Assembly (NCBI GenBank): GCA_039030915.1
Contig: JBCCDG010000091.1
Location: 1 to 16,392, forward strand
Direction of reading: 5' to 3'
DNA length: 16,392 bases
Source of the DNA: Thermohalobaculum sp039030915
GTDB taxonomy: Bacteria; Pseudomonadota; Alphaproteobacteria; Rhodobacterales; Rhodobacteraceae
The notes under the pieces were generated by a model. The model was not told the origin of the DNA. It saw nothing but the letters and a program-made list of their open reading frames with translations, and ran no database searches. Of the stretch, positions 1-6,948 are shown in pieces. Positions within the stretch are counted from its first letter, which is position 1; each line of letters opens with the position of its first letter. A program made the translations under genes and the position numbers.

Positions 1-153
1 AATGTCGGCGCGCCGGTGGTGTTCGACGAGAAGACGCCCGCGGCGCGCGCCTATCAGGACGCGGTCAAGCGGCTCGAGGGCGAGCAGATCGAGATGCGCG
101 TCGAGGCCGAGCGCGTCGGCCTCTTCTCCCGGCTCCTAGGACGGACGGCCTGA
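1..153 (+). CDS. minD: Septum site-determining protein MinD, C-terminal end (partial)
   Basis: Only the last 50 residues are in the window; the gene enters from the left edge in frame 1 and ends with TGA at 151-153. The family identity comes from position and the tail: the segment VGLFSRLLGRTA is a short basic-hydrophobic amphipathic end like the membrane-targeting helix that ends MinD, and minE follows after only 3 bases. MinD is the ATP-dependent, membrane-binding partner of MinC (division inhibitor) and MinE. The P-loop and the rest of the ATPase domain lie outside the window, so catalytic residues cannot be checked. Confidence 0.85.
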   Translation, partial: NVGAPVVFDEKTPAARAYQDAVKRLEGEQIEMRVEAERVGLFSRLLGRTA

Positions 154-156
154 CCC

Positions 157-429
157 ATGTTCAGCTTCTTCCGCAAACCCCGCCCCGCAACGACCGCCGA
201 GACGGCGAAGGATAGGCTCCAGATCCTGCTCGCGCACGAGCGCACGGGGCATGCCAGCCCCGAGGTCCTGCCCTTGCTGCAGCGCGACATCATGGCCGCG
301 ATCGAGAAGCACATGAAGGTCGCCAGCGACAAGGTCGACATCAAGATCGAACGCGCCGACGACCTCTCCACGCTCGAGATCAACATCGAACTGCCGGGCA
401 ACGACCACATCCGCGCCCTGGCCAGCTAA
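157..429 (+). CDS. minE: Cell division topological specificity factor MinE
   Basis: A 90-aa protein, the usual MinE length. It starts MFSFFRKP, the short hydrophobic/basic N-terminal membrane-contact segment. The anti-MinCD region follows at about residues 15-32, including ETAKDRLQILLAHER, which is the strongly conserved MinE signature. The remainder (about 40-86) is the topological specificity domain and ends with the EINIELP strand. MinE stimulates MinD ATPase and confines the MinCD inhibitor to the poles. The ATG lies 3 bases after the minD stop, so the two are almost certainly co-transcribed and translationally coupled. minC is presumably to the left of the window (inference). Codon use is GC-rich like the core genes and unlike the gene that follows. 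Confidence 0.95.
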   Translation: MFSFFRKPRPATTAETAKDRLQILLAHERTGHASPEVLPLLQRDIMAAIEKHMKVASDKVDIKIERADDLSTLEINIELPGNDHIRALAS

Positions 430-437
430 GCCGGGAA

Positions 438-461
438 GGCCACCCCAAGCCCACGGTGGCC
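438..461 (+). terminator. Hairpin just after minE, possible terminator
   Basis: A perfect 7-bp inverted repeat, GGCCACC (438-444) and GGTGGCC (455-461), with a 10-nt loop, starting 9 bases after the minE stop. There is no T-tract after it, so it is not a canonical intrinsic terminator; it could still be a transcript end or a 3' stabilising hairpin of the min operon. The 12-mer CCCCAAGCCCAC in the loop and arm (443-454) recurs at 466-477. Confidence 0.35.
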
Positions 462-716
462 CTCCCCCCAAGCCCACCGACAGCGAGAGTTAACGCGTCC
501 CAGAGCGCGAGATAGCCATTCCCCGCCCCCGGCGCGAAAACACCAAGCCGGCAACTCCATGGCCGCGCCGATGGAGCCCCACTACCGTCACCACCGCTTA
601 ACGGACTGGGCCATTCTGTTAAACATCGGCAGTCATAACCCTATCAACATTGCAAACAAACCACTTCTGATTCAAATAGGCTAGGTTATTCTGTTCCTCA
701 TCAAGGTTGAGATACC
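462..716. other. minE-ATPase intergenic region with a base-composition switch
   Basis: There is no convincing gene here. Up to about position 600 the DNA is GC-rich like the flanking genome. From about 605 it becomes AT-rich and stays so through the next gene, so the junction of the acquired segment is probably within about 590-620. The 7-mer TTAACGG at 598-604 recurs at 2433-2439 near the right end of the AT-rich segment. The 8-mer ATTCTGTT occurs at 613-620 and again at 688-695. Confidence 0.5.
650..677 (+). promoter_or_regulatory. Weak sigma70-like promoter candidate for the ATPase gene
   Basis: TTGCAA (650-655) and TCAAAT (672-677) are separated by 16 bases; each matches 4 of 6 consensus positions. 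The pair lies about 40 bases before the ATG at 717, in AT-rich DNA where such matches are common by chance. No strong ribosome-binding site is visible before the ATG (the nearest purine run is AAGGTTGAGA, 702-711). Confidence 0.22.
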
Positions 717-2339
717 ATGTCTGACGACTTCACCTCCAACGATCTAATGCGTTGTATGATACGGTTGAAAGGTCGCGCCGAGCGGCTGGCACCGGAACAA
801 GTTGTCGAATCTTTCTCAACGGTTGGGCCATTACTTGATTCGATATCCACTGAGGATCATCAAATAATATTTGGCCGTCGTGGAACTGGCAAGACGCACG
901 CGCTCCGCTATTTGTATACGACACGAAATGAAGATGGAGATTGCGCGCTATTTATTGACATGCGGAACCTTGGTTCTGACGGCTCTATTTATAATGATAA
1001 CTCGCTGCCAATCACTGACCGTGCAACCCGCTTATTGATAGATACCCTTGCGTTTATCCAGGATGGTTTTCTCGACTACGCCTTCGCTAATTCCGCGACA
1101 AATCTAACTGAACTCACGAGCCCAATAGACCGGCTTGGCGATGCGATATCAAGGGTTCGTGTCACCGGTGAAGTGACAACTACGGAAGAGGAAAAAACGT
1201 CCAGCTCGCAGTCAGCAAAAATCGGTTTCTTCGCGAAGCTACTTAGTGGTGGAGCCCAAGCCGGAGCTGAGGCTTCGAAAGGCTCTACATCACAAATAGA
1301 CTCAGTTTATAGTCGCAAATCGTCGGGAACGGAAGGCTTATATATTCGTTTTCCGGAGCTAGTCGGCGCCCTTCGCGATGTTGTTAACGTTCTACCCGCG
1401 CGCAGAGTATGGGTGGTATTGGACGAATGGAGTGCAATTCCGAGTGATTTGCAGCCGCTGCTTGCAGATATGCTTCGCCGGGCGTTTTTTACTATTCCGC
1501 AAATCACGGTGAAGATCGGTGCTATCGAGCATCGCGCAAGATTTATTTCCGATTCTAGTTCCAGTGACTATACCGGTTTTGAGCTGACATCTGATATAAG
1601 AAGCAATGTTAGATTAGATGACTACTTGCTTTTTGATAACAATCAAGAGGCAAGCCTTGGTTTCTTCAAAGAATTCCTATTTCGTCACATTAAAAGTTAC
1701 TGCAAAGAAAATGAAATACCAGGCCCGGACAGTGCTGATGAAGTGTATCGCAAGGCATTCAATCAGAAAACATCGTTCGAAGAGTTTGTGAAGGCGGTTG
1801 AAGGTGTGCCACGAGACGCTCTCCATATTGCTTCAATATGCGGTCAGAAGTCACTCGATGGCTTGATCGACATTCCCAATGTAAGAGCATCGAGTCATAG
1901 ATACTATCAAGAGGATAAGAGCTCCCAGGTAGATGAATACCCTGCTCTCAGGGACCTTCTTGTGTTTATTGTTGACAATGCCATCCGAAAGAAGCGAACA
2001 AATGCATTTCTTCTCTCTGCGGGAACAAGGGATGATTATGTGGACGCGCTATTTGATCGCCGCCTTGTTCACATTCGCCAAAGAAATGTTTCGTCAAGAG
2101 ACAATCCTGGAGCGCGATACTACCACTATAAGATCGATTACGGATGTTATGTTGACTTAATTGCGACCAAGCAGATGCCTCAAGAACAAAAATTCGATGA
2201 CGAAATAGCCATCGAAGCTATTGCGGAAGGGATCGATGTGCCAACTGAGGACGATGCGAGATCATATCGGCGATCAATATTAGATCTAGATACATTCTAC
2301 GCCACATATCCTCAATACAAGCCAGAAGGGAAAAGCTAA
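717..2339 (+). CDS. ORC/Cdc6-like P-loop AAA+ ATPase in an AT-rich island
   Basis: A 540-aa protein of unknown role. The P-loop GRRGTGKT is at residues 53-60 and the Walker B strand VWVVLDEW at 231-238, with D236 and E237. A sensor-1-like strand, TVKIGAIEH, is at 264-272. GVPRDAL at 363-369 resembles the sensor-2 motif of ORC/Cdc6-type ATPases. The C-terminal part (about 408-485) looks like a winged-helix region. Between Walker A and B sits a polar, Ser/Thr/Glu-rich insertion (about 150-200) enclosing FFAKLLSGGAQAG. No transmembrane segment, signal peptide or nuclease motif was recognised. Codon use (ATA, TTA, AGA, AAT) is far more AT-rich than all neighbours, which suggests horizontal transfer. 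It stands alone between minE and hemH with no partner gene. ORC/Cdc6-like or STAND-like NTPases of this sort occur in mobile and defence islands, so a defence role is possible but only inferred. Confidence 0.75.
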   Translation: MSDDFTSNDLMRCMIRLKGRAERLAPEQVVESFSTVGPLLDSISTEDHQIIFGRRGTGKTHALRYLYTTRNEDGDCALFIDMRNLGSDGSIYNDNSLPITDRATRLLIDTLAFIQDGFLDYAFANSATNLTELTSPIDRLGDAISRVRVTGEVTTTEEEKTSSSQSAKIGFFAKLLSGGAQAGAEASKGSTSQIDSVYSRKSSGTEGLYIRFPELVGALRDVVNVLPARRVWVVLDEWSAIPSDLQPLLADMLRRAFFTIPQITVKIGAIEHRARFISDSSSSDYTGFELTSDIRSNVRLDDYLLFDNNQEASLGFFKEFLFRHIKSYCKENEIPGPDSADEVYRKAFNQKTSFEEFVKAVEGVPRDALHIASICGQKSLDGLIDIPNVRASSHRYYQEDKSSQVDEYPALRDLLVFIVDNAIRKKRTNAFLLSAGTRDDYVDALFDRRLVHIRQRNVSSRDNPGARYYHYKIDYGCYVDLIATKQMPQEQKFDDEIAIEAIAEGIDVPTEDDARSYRRSILDLDTFYATYPQYKPEGKS

Positions 2340-2523
2340 CACTATTTGCAATAATGCTAAATATGGTCGTGTGATGGTGGTTTGAAAAGCTCAATAAAAT
2401 CAGCGAGATCGCAATCAACCAGTGCGCAAAGTTTAACGGTTCTCGCGGATAGGGTTCAAGCAGCCCGGATGCCTGCCCTGATGCAGGTGTGAGGGAACCC
2501 GTCAGAAGGCCGGCGTGAAGGGG

Positions 2524-3600
2524 TCAGAGCCAGCCCTGGGCTTCGGTCCTCACGATGTTTTCGATCATGTCGATATGGCTGTCGTCGTCGTTGAGGCAGG
2601 GGATGTAGTGGAAGTGCTCGCCGCCGGCTTCCTCGAAGGCTTCCTTGATCTCCTCGTTGATCTCCTCGAGCGTCTCGACGCAGTCCGACGAGAAGCCGGG
2701 CGCCATGACGGCGATGGACTTGTGCCCCTCCTCGGCCAGCTTGGCGACGTATTCGACGGTGTAGGGGGTCAGCCACTCCTCCGGGCCGAAGCGGCTCTGG
2801 AACGTGGTGTGCACCTCGCCCTTCGCCCAGCCGAGCTTCTCGCGCATGAGCCGCGAGGTCTTCTGGCAAAGGCAGTGATAGGGGTCGCCCTTCATGAAGT
2901 AGCTCTTGGGCAGGCCGTGATAGGAGGTGACGAGCGCGGTCGGCTTCTCCGCGAGGCCGGCATAGTAGCGCTCGACGGACCGGGCGAGCGCCGAGATGAA
3001 GAGCGGATGGTCCTGGTAGGAGGGCACGGTGCGCAGGGACGGCTGCCAGCGCAGCGTCATGAGCGTGCGGAAGGCATGGTCGTTGGCCGTGCCCGTCGTC
3101 GCCGCGGCGTAGTGGGGGTAGAGCGGGAAGAACAGGATCCGCTCGCAGCCCTGCGCGGTCATCCGCTTGATCACGCTGTCGGTCGACGGGTTGCCGTAGC
3201 GCATGCAGAAATCGACGACCACGCTGTCGCCATGCGTCTCGGTCATGCGGGCGCGGAGCTTGTCGGTCTGGCTGCGGGTGATGGTGAGGAGCGGGCTTTC
3301 GTCGAGCTCCTCGTTCCAGATGCCGCGATAGGCCTCGCCCGAGGAGAAGGGCCGCTTGGTGAGCACGATGCCCTGCAGGATCGGCTGCCAGAGGAGCGAG
3401 GGCCACTCGATGACGCGCTTGTCGGACAGGAACTCGTTCAGATAGCGGCGCATGGACCAGTAGTCCGTCCCGTCCGGCGTGCCGAGATTGGCGAGGAGGA
3501 TGCCGACGCGGCGGGGCGGCACGGGGGGATGATCCGCATTCGCATGCGCCAGCCGCCCTTCGCCCGCCATCACCTGCGAGGCATTCGTCCTGTCCAGCAT
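2524..3600 (-). CDS. hemH: Ferrochelatase HemH (protoheme ferro-lyase)
   Basis: This enzyme inserts Fe2+ into protoporphyrin IX, the last step of protoheme synthesis. The product is 358 aa from the chosen start, typical for bacterial ferrochelatase. Visible signatures are GILLANLGTPDG at 33-44, RRYLNEFLSD at 51-60 and FFPLYPHYA at 157-165. TSYHGLPKSY (225-234) carries the catalytic His228, and CVETLEEI (307-314) carries the conserved acidic Glu309. The start at 3600 is preferred because GGGAG lies 6 bases upstream; ATGs at 3606 and 3630 are also in frame, but the one at 3606 touches the GGGAG and the one at 3630 lies upstream of it. It is transcribed alone, pointing toward the AT-rich island. 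No heme-regulatory element was recognised. Confidence 0.96.
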   Translation of the reverse strand: MLDRTNASQVMAGEGRLAHANADHPPVPPRRVGILLANLGTPDGTDYWSMRRYLNEFLSDKRVIEWPSLLWQPILQGIVLTKRPFSSGEAYRGIWNEELDESPLLTITRSQTDKLRARMTETHGDSVVVDFCMRYGNPSTDSVIKRMTAQGCERILFFPLYPHYAAATTGTANDHAFRTLMTLRWQPSLRTVPSYQDHPLFISALARSVERYYAGLAEKPTALVTSYHGLPKSYFMKGDPYHCLCQKTSRLMREKLGWAKGEVHTTFQSRFGPEEWLTPYTVEYVAKLAEEGHKSIAVMAPGFSSDCVETLEEINEEIKEAFEEAGGEHFHYIPCLNDDDSHIDMIENIVRTEAQGWL

Positions 3601-3967
3601 CGTCATCTCCCGGCAACCGCGTCGTTGCACCGCAAGATAGCCACGCGCGGCCGCCGATCAAATGAGCGGGTTGCGACGAATGGGCGCCAGCGGGGCGCGG
3701 TGGTTCAGGCGGGTCCGGGAGGGTGAGCGCCCCTGCCCGCGGAGGACCGCGCGCATCGTGCCGGGCGATGCCGTGATCGGGACGCCACGATCGCGCCCGA
3801 TGCGGCGGCTTTCGGGCGCGGCGGCCTCTCGTTCGGCGTGAAGGGTGCGCTGACCCGGTCGGCCTCCCGCCCTCGCGGACGGGACGCTGGCGGCAGGGTT
3901 CAGGAGCGGCAAGGCAGCGCCCTGGTCGGCGCCCTGGGTAGAGGCCGGCCGCTCCCCATGGCCCGGG
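3601..3967. other. Intergenic region between hemH and the SRPBCC gene
   Basis: This 367-base GC-rich stretch has no recognisable gene. Open frames here (for example 3658-3912 on the minus strand, 84 residues rich in Arg, Pro and Ala) show no family features and no ribosome-binding site. It should hold the hemH promoter and the 3' end of the ArsR-SRPBCC transcript, but no clear promoter hexamers or terminator with a T-tract could be picked out. Confidence 0.5.
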
Positions 3968-4432
3968 TCAGGAGGTCAGCATTGCCGCAATGCGGCCGAC
4001 CGACTGCTCCCAGCCATCGCGGAAGGCGTCCGGCGTGTAGAGGATCTTGCGGTGGCACACCCTCACCCTGCAGCCTTTGGCGGAGGGTTCGAAGAGGATC
4101 TCCACCTCCGTCTCATTGCCGAGCGTGCCGTCCGGCGCCTCGTAGGTCCAGCTCTGGAGGAGGCGGCGGGCGGGCTCGATCGCGAGGATGCGCCCGAGGA
4201 TCCGGAAGGTCTCGCCATCCGCGTTGCGGGCCCGGGCGTGCCAGTGACCACCCTCCTCCGCCTCGAACGCCATGTCGATACTCGTCATGCCGTCCTTGCC
4301 GAACCAGTGCATCATCGCCTGCGGATCGGTCCAGATCTCGAAGACCCGCTCGGGGCTGGCCGCAATGTCGCGGCTGATGGTGACTTCATGGGTCTGGCTT
4401 GGCGTCTCTGTCGTCTTCACGGGCATCGTCAT
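3968..4432 (-). CDS. SRPBCC-fold protein, AHSA1-like (Activator of Hsp90 ATPase homolog 1 type)
   Basis: A 154-aa START/SRPBCC-superfamily protein of the AHSA1-like group. Hallmarks are the N-terminal strand and helix EVTISRDIAASPERVFEIWT, then MMHWFG, a central GGHWHARARNADGE strand pair, GRILAIEPARRLLQSW, and a C-terminal helix DAFRDGWEQSVGRIAAML that closes the hydrophobic cavity. The ligand is unknown. The start at 4432 is preferred because GAGGAG lies 7 bases upstream; the longer frame to 4474 has no such site. The gene overlaps the end of the upstream arsR-type gene by 47 bases, so translation is probably coupled. ArsR-AHSA1 pairs are a common bacterial arrangement in which the repressor controls its neighbour; here both would answer to the operator at 4774-4795. 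Confidence 0.88.
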   Translation of the reverse strand: MTMPVKTTETPSQTHEVTISRDIAASPERVFEIWTDPQAMMHWFGKDGMTSIDMAFEAEEGGHWHARARNADGETFRILGRILAIEPARRLLQSWTYEAPDGTLGNETEVEILFEPSAKGCRVRVCHRKILYTPDAFRDGWEQSVGRIAAMLTS

Positions 4433-4754
4433 GGGGGCTCTCCTCGGCCAGTTCCTGGATCCGATCGAGCGCATCCTCCCAGAAGCCGCGATAGTCCGAG
4501 AGCCAGTCGTCGAGCGGGCGCAGGCCCGCCGGCTCCAGCTCGCAGACCCGCTCGCGGCCCCGGGGGGTGCGCCGGATCAGGCCCGCACCCTCGAGCACGC
4601 CCAGATGCTTCGTCACCCCCGGCTGGCTGAGCGGCAGGCGCTCGACGAGCCGGCCCACGGTCAGGGGCTCGGCCCGCAGCCAGGCGAGGATCTGCCGGCG
4701 GTGGGGGTCCGCCAGTGCTGCGAAGACATCCGGTATGCTCTCGGCGCGGTCCAT
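4386..4754 (-). CDS. ArsR-family winged-helix transcriptional repressor
   Basis: A 122-aa DNA-binding protein. VFAALADPHRRQILAWL (10-26) is the typical ArsR first-helix signature. The helix-turn-helix runs about 31-55 (LTVGRLVERLPLSQPGVTKH then LGVLEGAGL), with the wing at about 60-73 (RRTPRGRERVCELEP). It lacks the Cys-x-Cys metal site of metal-sensing ArsR proteins (a lone Cys71 in the wing), so it is probably not an arsenic or heavy-metal sensor. The C-terminus is long and acidic (DDAREDDRDAKPDP). It is the first gene of a two-gene operon with the SRPBCC gene. The ATG at 4754 has no ribosome-binding site; with the promoter described at 4761-4790 the mRNA may begin at the start codon. Confidence 0.93.
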   Translation of the reverse strand: MDRAESIPDVFAALADPHRRQILAWLRAEPLTVGRLVERLPLSQPGVTKHLGVLEGAGLIRRTPRGRERVCELEPAGLRPLDDWLSDYRGFWEDALDRIQELAEESPHDDAREDDRDAKPDP

Positions 4755-4760
4755 GCGATT

Positions 4761-4790
4761 CTTATCGCCTATCAGTTATATAACTTTCAA
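4761..4790 (-). promoter_or_regulatory. Predicted arsR promoter, possibly leaderless
   Basis: On the minus strand TTGAAA (4785-4790, 5 of 6 to the -35 consensus) is followed after 18 bases by GATAAG (4761-4766, 4 of 6 to the -10). The -10 ends 7 bases before the ATG at 4754, so initiation would fall on or next to the A of the start codon. The hexamers lie in a short AT-rich patch in otherwise GC-rich DNA. Confidence 0.45.
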
Positions 4791-4795
4791 GTTAT
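4774..4795. promoter_or_regulatory. Palindromic operator, probable ArsR autoregulatory site
   Basis: Two overlapping inverted repeats are present: AGTTATATAACT (4774-4785, perfect 12-bp palindrome) and ATAACTT-TC-AAGTTAT (4780-4795, perfect 7-bp arms). They share the half-site ATAACTT and cover the predicted -35 and spacer of the arsR promoter. ArsR-family repressors bind such AT-rich dyads, so autorepression is the straightforward inference. The site also covers the last codon of the methyltransferase gene that ends at 4792. Confidence 0.65.
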
Positions 4796-5739
4796 TTATC
4801 TGGGCGGGGTGCCTTCTCGCCAGCCGGCAGCTCCAGCGTGCCGAGCGCGTCGGCGAGGCGGGTGCGCGCGGAGCCGGGGCGGAGCGGCTTTGGCTGACCG
4901 GCGGCCGGCGCCCAGCCGGTAAGGTAGACGAGCTCGATCTCCGCCCCCACCCGGCCGTCGGCGAGCCGATGGGTTTCCCCGTAGATCTCCGCGGCGCGCG
5001 CCAGCACAGCGCGGCGGGTGAAGTGCCGGGGGCGGCCGGCGAGCGCGCTGGTCTCGCCCATGGCGCGCAGGTCGCGCATCAGGTGCCAGGCGCTTTCGTA
5101 GCTGAGGCTCAGGCGCTCGCTGTCGGCCACCGGCATCGCGAAGCCCGCCCGTTGGAGAAGGGCGCCGAGGTCGCGGATCTCGCCCATGGGGGCGACGCGG
5201 GGGCTGAGCCCACCGGTCACCTCCGCCTCGGCCGTCGCGAGGGCGGCGCGGAGACCGGCAAGCGTCTGCCCCCCGGCGAGCACGGCCAGCATGAGCCCGT
5301 CGGGGCGGAGCGCGAGGCGGAGCTGGACGAGATGGCCGACCGGGTCCTCGAGCCAGTGCAGAAGGCCCGCGGAGAGCGCGAGATCGGCCGCGCCCGGGGC
5401 GAAGGGCAGCGTCTCCCCCTGCCAGGGTAGCGCGGCCGCCTCAGGCAACCTATTCCGAGCGGCGGCGAGCATGCCGGGTGCGGGGTCGGTCATCGCGACG
5501 CCCTGCCCCGCCCGACCTAGCACGCCGGGCAGCGCCGATGCCAGGGCGCCCGCGCCCGTGCCGGCGAGCACCGCGTCGCCGAAGCTGCGGGTGACGTCGC
5601 CGAGCCGCTCGGCCAACCCCTCCGCCGCAAGGCGCATCAGGAAGTCCCCGCCATCCGTGTAGCCGAGCATGAGAGCCCGCTCCCGCGCGGCGACGAGCGC
5701 CGGGGCGTCGAAGAGGGCTGGTTTGCGTTGCGCTTCCAT
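4792..5739 (-). CDS. SAM-dependent methyltransferase-fold protein, NDUFAF5/BioC-like
   Basis: A 315-aa class I Rossmann-fold protein. Motif I is AVLAGTGAGAL (56-66), the acidic residue after the second strand is Asp85 in TDPAPGML, and motif IV/post is about 117-134 (AADLALSAGLLHWLEDP). The C-terminal half has YESAWHLMRDLRAMGE (214-229) and the tail KPLRPGSARTRLADALG (284-300), typical of the alphaproteobacterial relatives of mitochondrial NDUFAF5. NDUFAF5 modifies an arginine of a complex I subunit (known for the mitochondrial protein; inferred here). BioC is the alternative, but no biotin genes are nearby. Motif I lacks the usual Asp/Glu before the glycine-rich loop (LAGTGAG rather than DLGCGTG). 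The start at 5739 has GAGAG 4 bases upstream. It diverges from comF across 53 bases. Confidence 0.82.
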   Translation of the reverse strand: MEAQRKPALFDAPALVAARERALMLGYTDGGDFLMRLAAEGLAERLGDVTRSFGDAVLAGTGAGALASALPGVLGRAGQGVAMTDPAPGMLAAARNRLPEAAALPWQGETLPFAPGAADLALSAGLLHWLEDPVGHLVQLRLALRPDGLMLAVLAGGQTLAGLRAALATAEAEVTGGLSPRVAPMGEIRDLGALLQRAGFAMPVADSERLSLSYESAWHLMRDLRAMGETSALAGRPRHFTRRAVLARAAEIYGETHRLADGRVGAEIELVYLTGWAPAAGQPKPLRPGSARTRLADALGTLELPAGEKAPRPDK

Positions 5740-5792
5740 GCCGCTCTCGGTGACACTTGGGGCCGGGCATCGCAAGGCGACGGAAGGGCGCG

Positions 5793-6665
5793 ATGGAGAG
5801 GGAGCGCGAGAGCGTGATGGAGCGGCGCGGCGGAAAGGGGACGGGCGGGCGGCTGGCCGGGCTCCGCGATCTGGTCTTTCCGCCGGAATGCCCGGCCTGC
5901 GGGGGCGAGACGGGCACGTCGGCAGGGCTCTGCGCGGCATGCTTTGCCGACTGCACCTTCCTGGCCGGGCCCGCATGCCGGCAATGCGCCCGGCCCGAGC
6001 CACGCCTCCCCGCCCACGATCCCGGGCATCGATGCGACGATTGCCGGGCCGTGGCGCCGGCCTGGGAGCGGGCGGCGGCGGTCGCCATCTATGGCGGGCC
6101 GGTGCGGCGGCTGGTGCTGGGCCTCAAGCATGGGGACAGGCTGGACACGGTGCCGCTGATGGCGGGCTGGATGGCGCGGGCGGGGCGCGGGCTCCTGGCG
6201 GAGGCGGACCTCCTCGTGCCGGTGCCGCTGCACTGGACCCGGCGGCTCGGGCGGCGCTTCAACCAGTCCGCCGAGCTCGCGCGCGCCATTGCCGCCCGCG
6301 CGGCCGCGGAGGGTCGCAGGGTCGCCTATGCGCCGGACATCCTCAGCCGCACGCGCCGCACGCCGAGCCAGGAGGGGCGCGACCGGGAGGGGCGGCGCGC
6401 CAACCTGGCGGGTGCCATCGCCGTCCGGGCGCGCGCGGCGGCACGGCTCGGCGGCGCGCGGGTGGTACTGATCGACGACGTGCTGACCTCCGGCGCGACG
6501 CTCGACACCTGTGCGGCGGCGCTGCGCCAGGCGGGCGCGCACCGCGTTGACGCGCTCGTGATGGCACTGGCGCGCGGGCGGCACGACGCCTATTTCCCGC
6601 CACTGAGCGAAGGGGACGCGACCGGTGCCGGAGGCGGGCCGGCCCGCGAAGGAGAGCCACGATGA
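5793..6665 (+). CDS. comF: ComF-family phosphoribosyltransferase-like protein
   Basis: A 290-aa double-zinc-ribbon ComF protein. The N-terminal cysteine pairs C33/C36, C47/C50, C62/C65 and C81/C84 form the zinc-binding part. The phosphoribosyltransferase domain follows, with PVPLHWTRRLGRRFNQS (143-159) and the PRPP-binding loop VVLIDDVLTSGATL (224-237). ComF is linked to DNA uptake in naturally competent bacteria, but it is widespread and its enzyme activity is not established. The start at 5793 has GGAAGG 5 bases upstream; an earlier ATG (5757) and a later one (5817) are in frame. Its stop overlaps the grxC start (ATGA), so the three genes to 7842 form one operon. Confidence 0.88.
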   Translation: MERERESVMERRGGKGTGGRLAGLRDLVFPPECPACGGETGTSAGLCAACFADCTFLAGPACRQCARPEPRLPAHDPGHRCDDCRAVAPAWERAAAVAIYGGPVRRLVLGLKHGDRLDTVPLMAGWMARAGRGLLAEADLLVPVPLHWTRRLGRRFNQSAELARAIAARAAAEGRRVAYAPDILSRTRRTPSQEGRDREGRRANLAGAIAVRARAAARLGGARVVLIDDVLTSGATLDTCAAALRQAGAHRVDALVMALARGRHDAYFPPLSEGDATGAGGGPAREGEPR

Positions 6666-6946
6666 CGAGCGAGAAGAGCACCGGGACCGGCGTCGAGATC
6701 TATACGACCCCCATCTGCCCCTATTGCATGATGGCCAAGCGGCTCCTGTCGAACAAGAACGTGGCCTATAGCGAGATCAACGTCATGGGCGACAGCCGCG
6801 CCAAGGCGGAGATGATGGCGCGCGCCGACGGACGGCATACCGTGCCGCAGATCTTTATCGACGGGCGGCATGTGGGCGGCTGCGACGACCTCTTCGCGCT
6901 CGACGACGCGGGCGAGCTCGACCCGCTCCTGAAGGGCGCGGCCTGA
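6662..6946 (+). CDS. grxC: Glutaredoxin 3 (GrxC-type)
   Basis: A 94-aa dithiol glutaredoxin. The active site CPYC is at residues 19-22, the cis-proline loop TVPQIFI at 60-66, and the glutathione-binding GGCDD at 72-76, all intact. It reduces disulfides and glutathione mixed disulfides in the cytoplasm using glutathione. The start codon overlaps the comF stop by 4 bases (ATGA), which implies translational coupling. The third gene of the operon begins 2 bases after its stop. Confidence 0.96.
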   Translation: MTSEKSTGTGVEIYTTPICPYCMMAKRLLSNKNVAYSEINVMGDSRAKAEMMARADGRHTVPQIFIDGRHVGGCDDLFALDDAGELDPLLKGAA

Positions 6947-6948
6947 GC

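Noticed and set aside
1933..2160. A 75-residue plus-strand frame inside the ATPase gene in another frame
   Set aside because: It lies wholly within the ATPase coding region, whose own frame is continuous through its C-terminal domain.
2515..3726. A 403-residue plus-strand frame opposite hemH
   Set aside because: It is the antisense shadow of a clear ferrochelatase, without family features or a ribosome-binding site.
3838..4377. A 179-residue plus-strand frame overlapping the SRPBCC gene
   Set aside because: It is Arg/Ser/Pro-rich low complexity, antisense to a well-supported gene.
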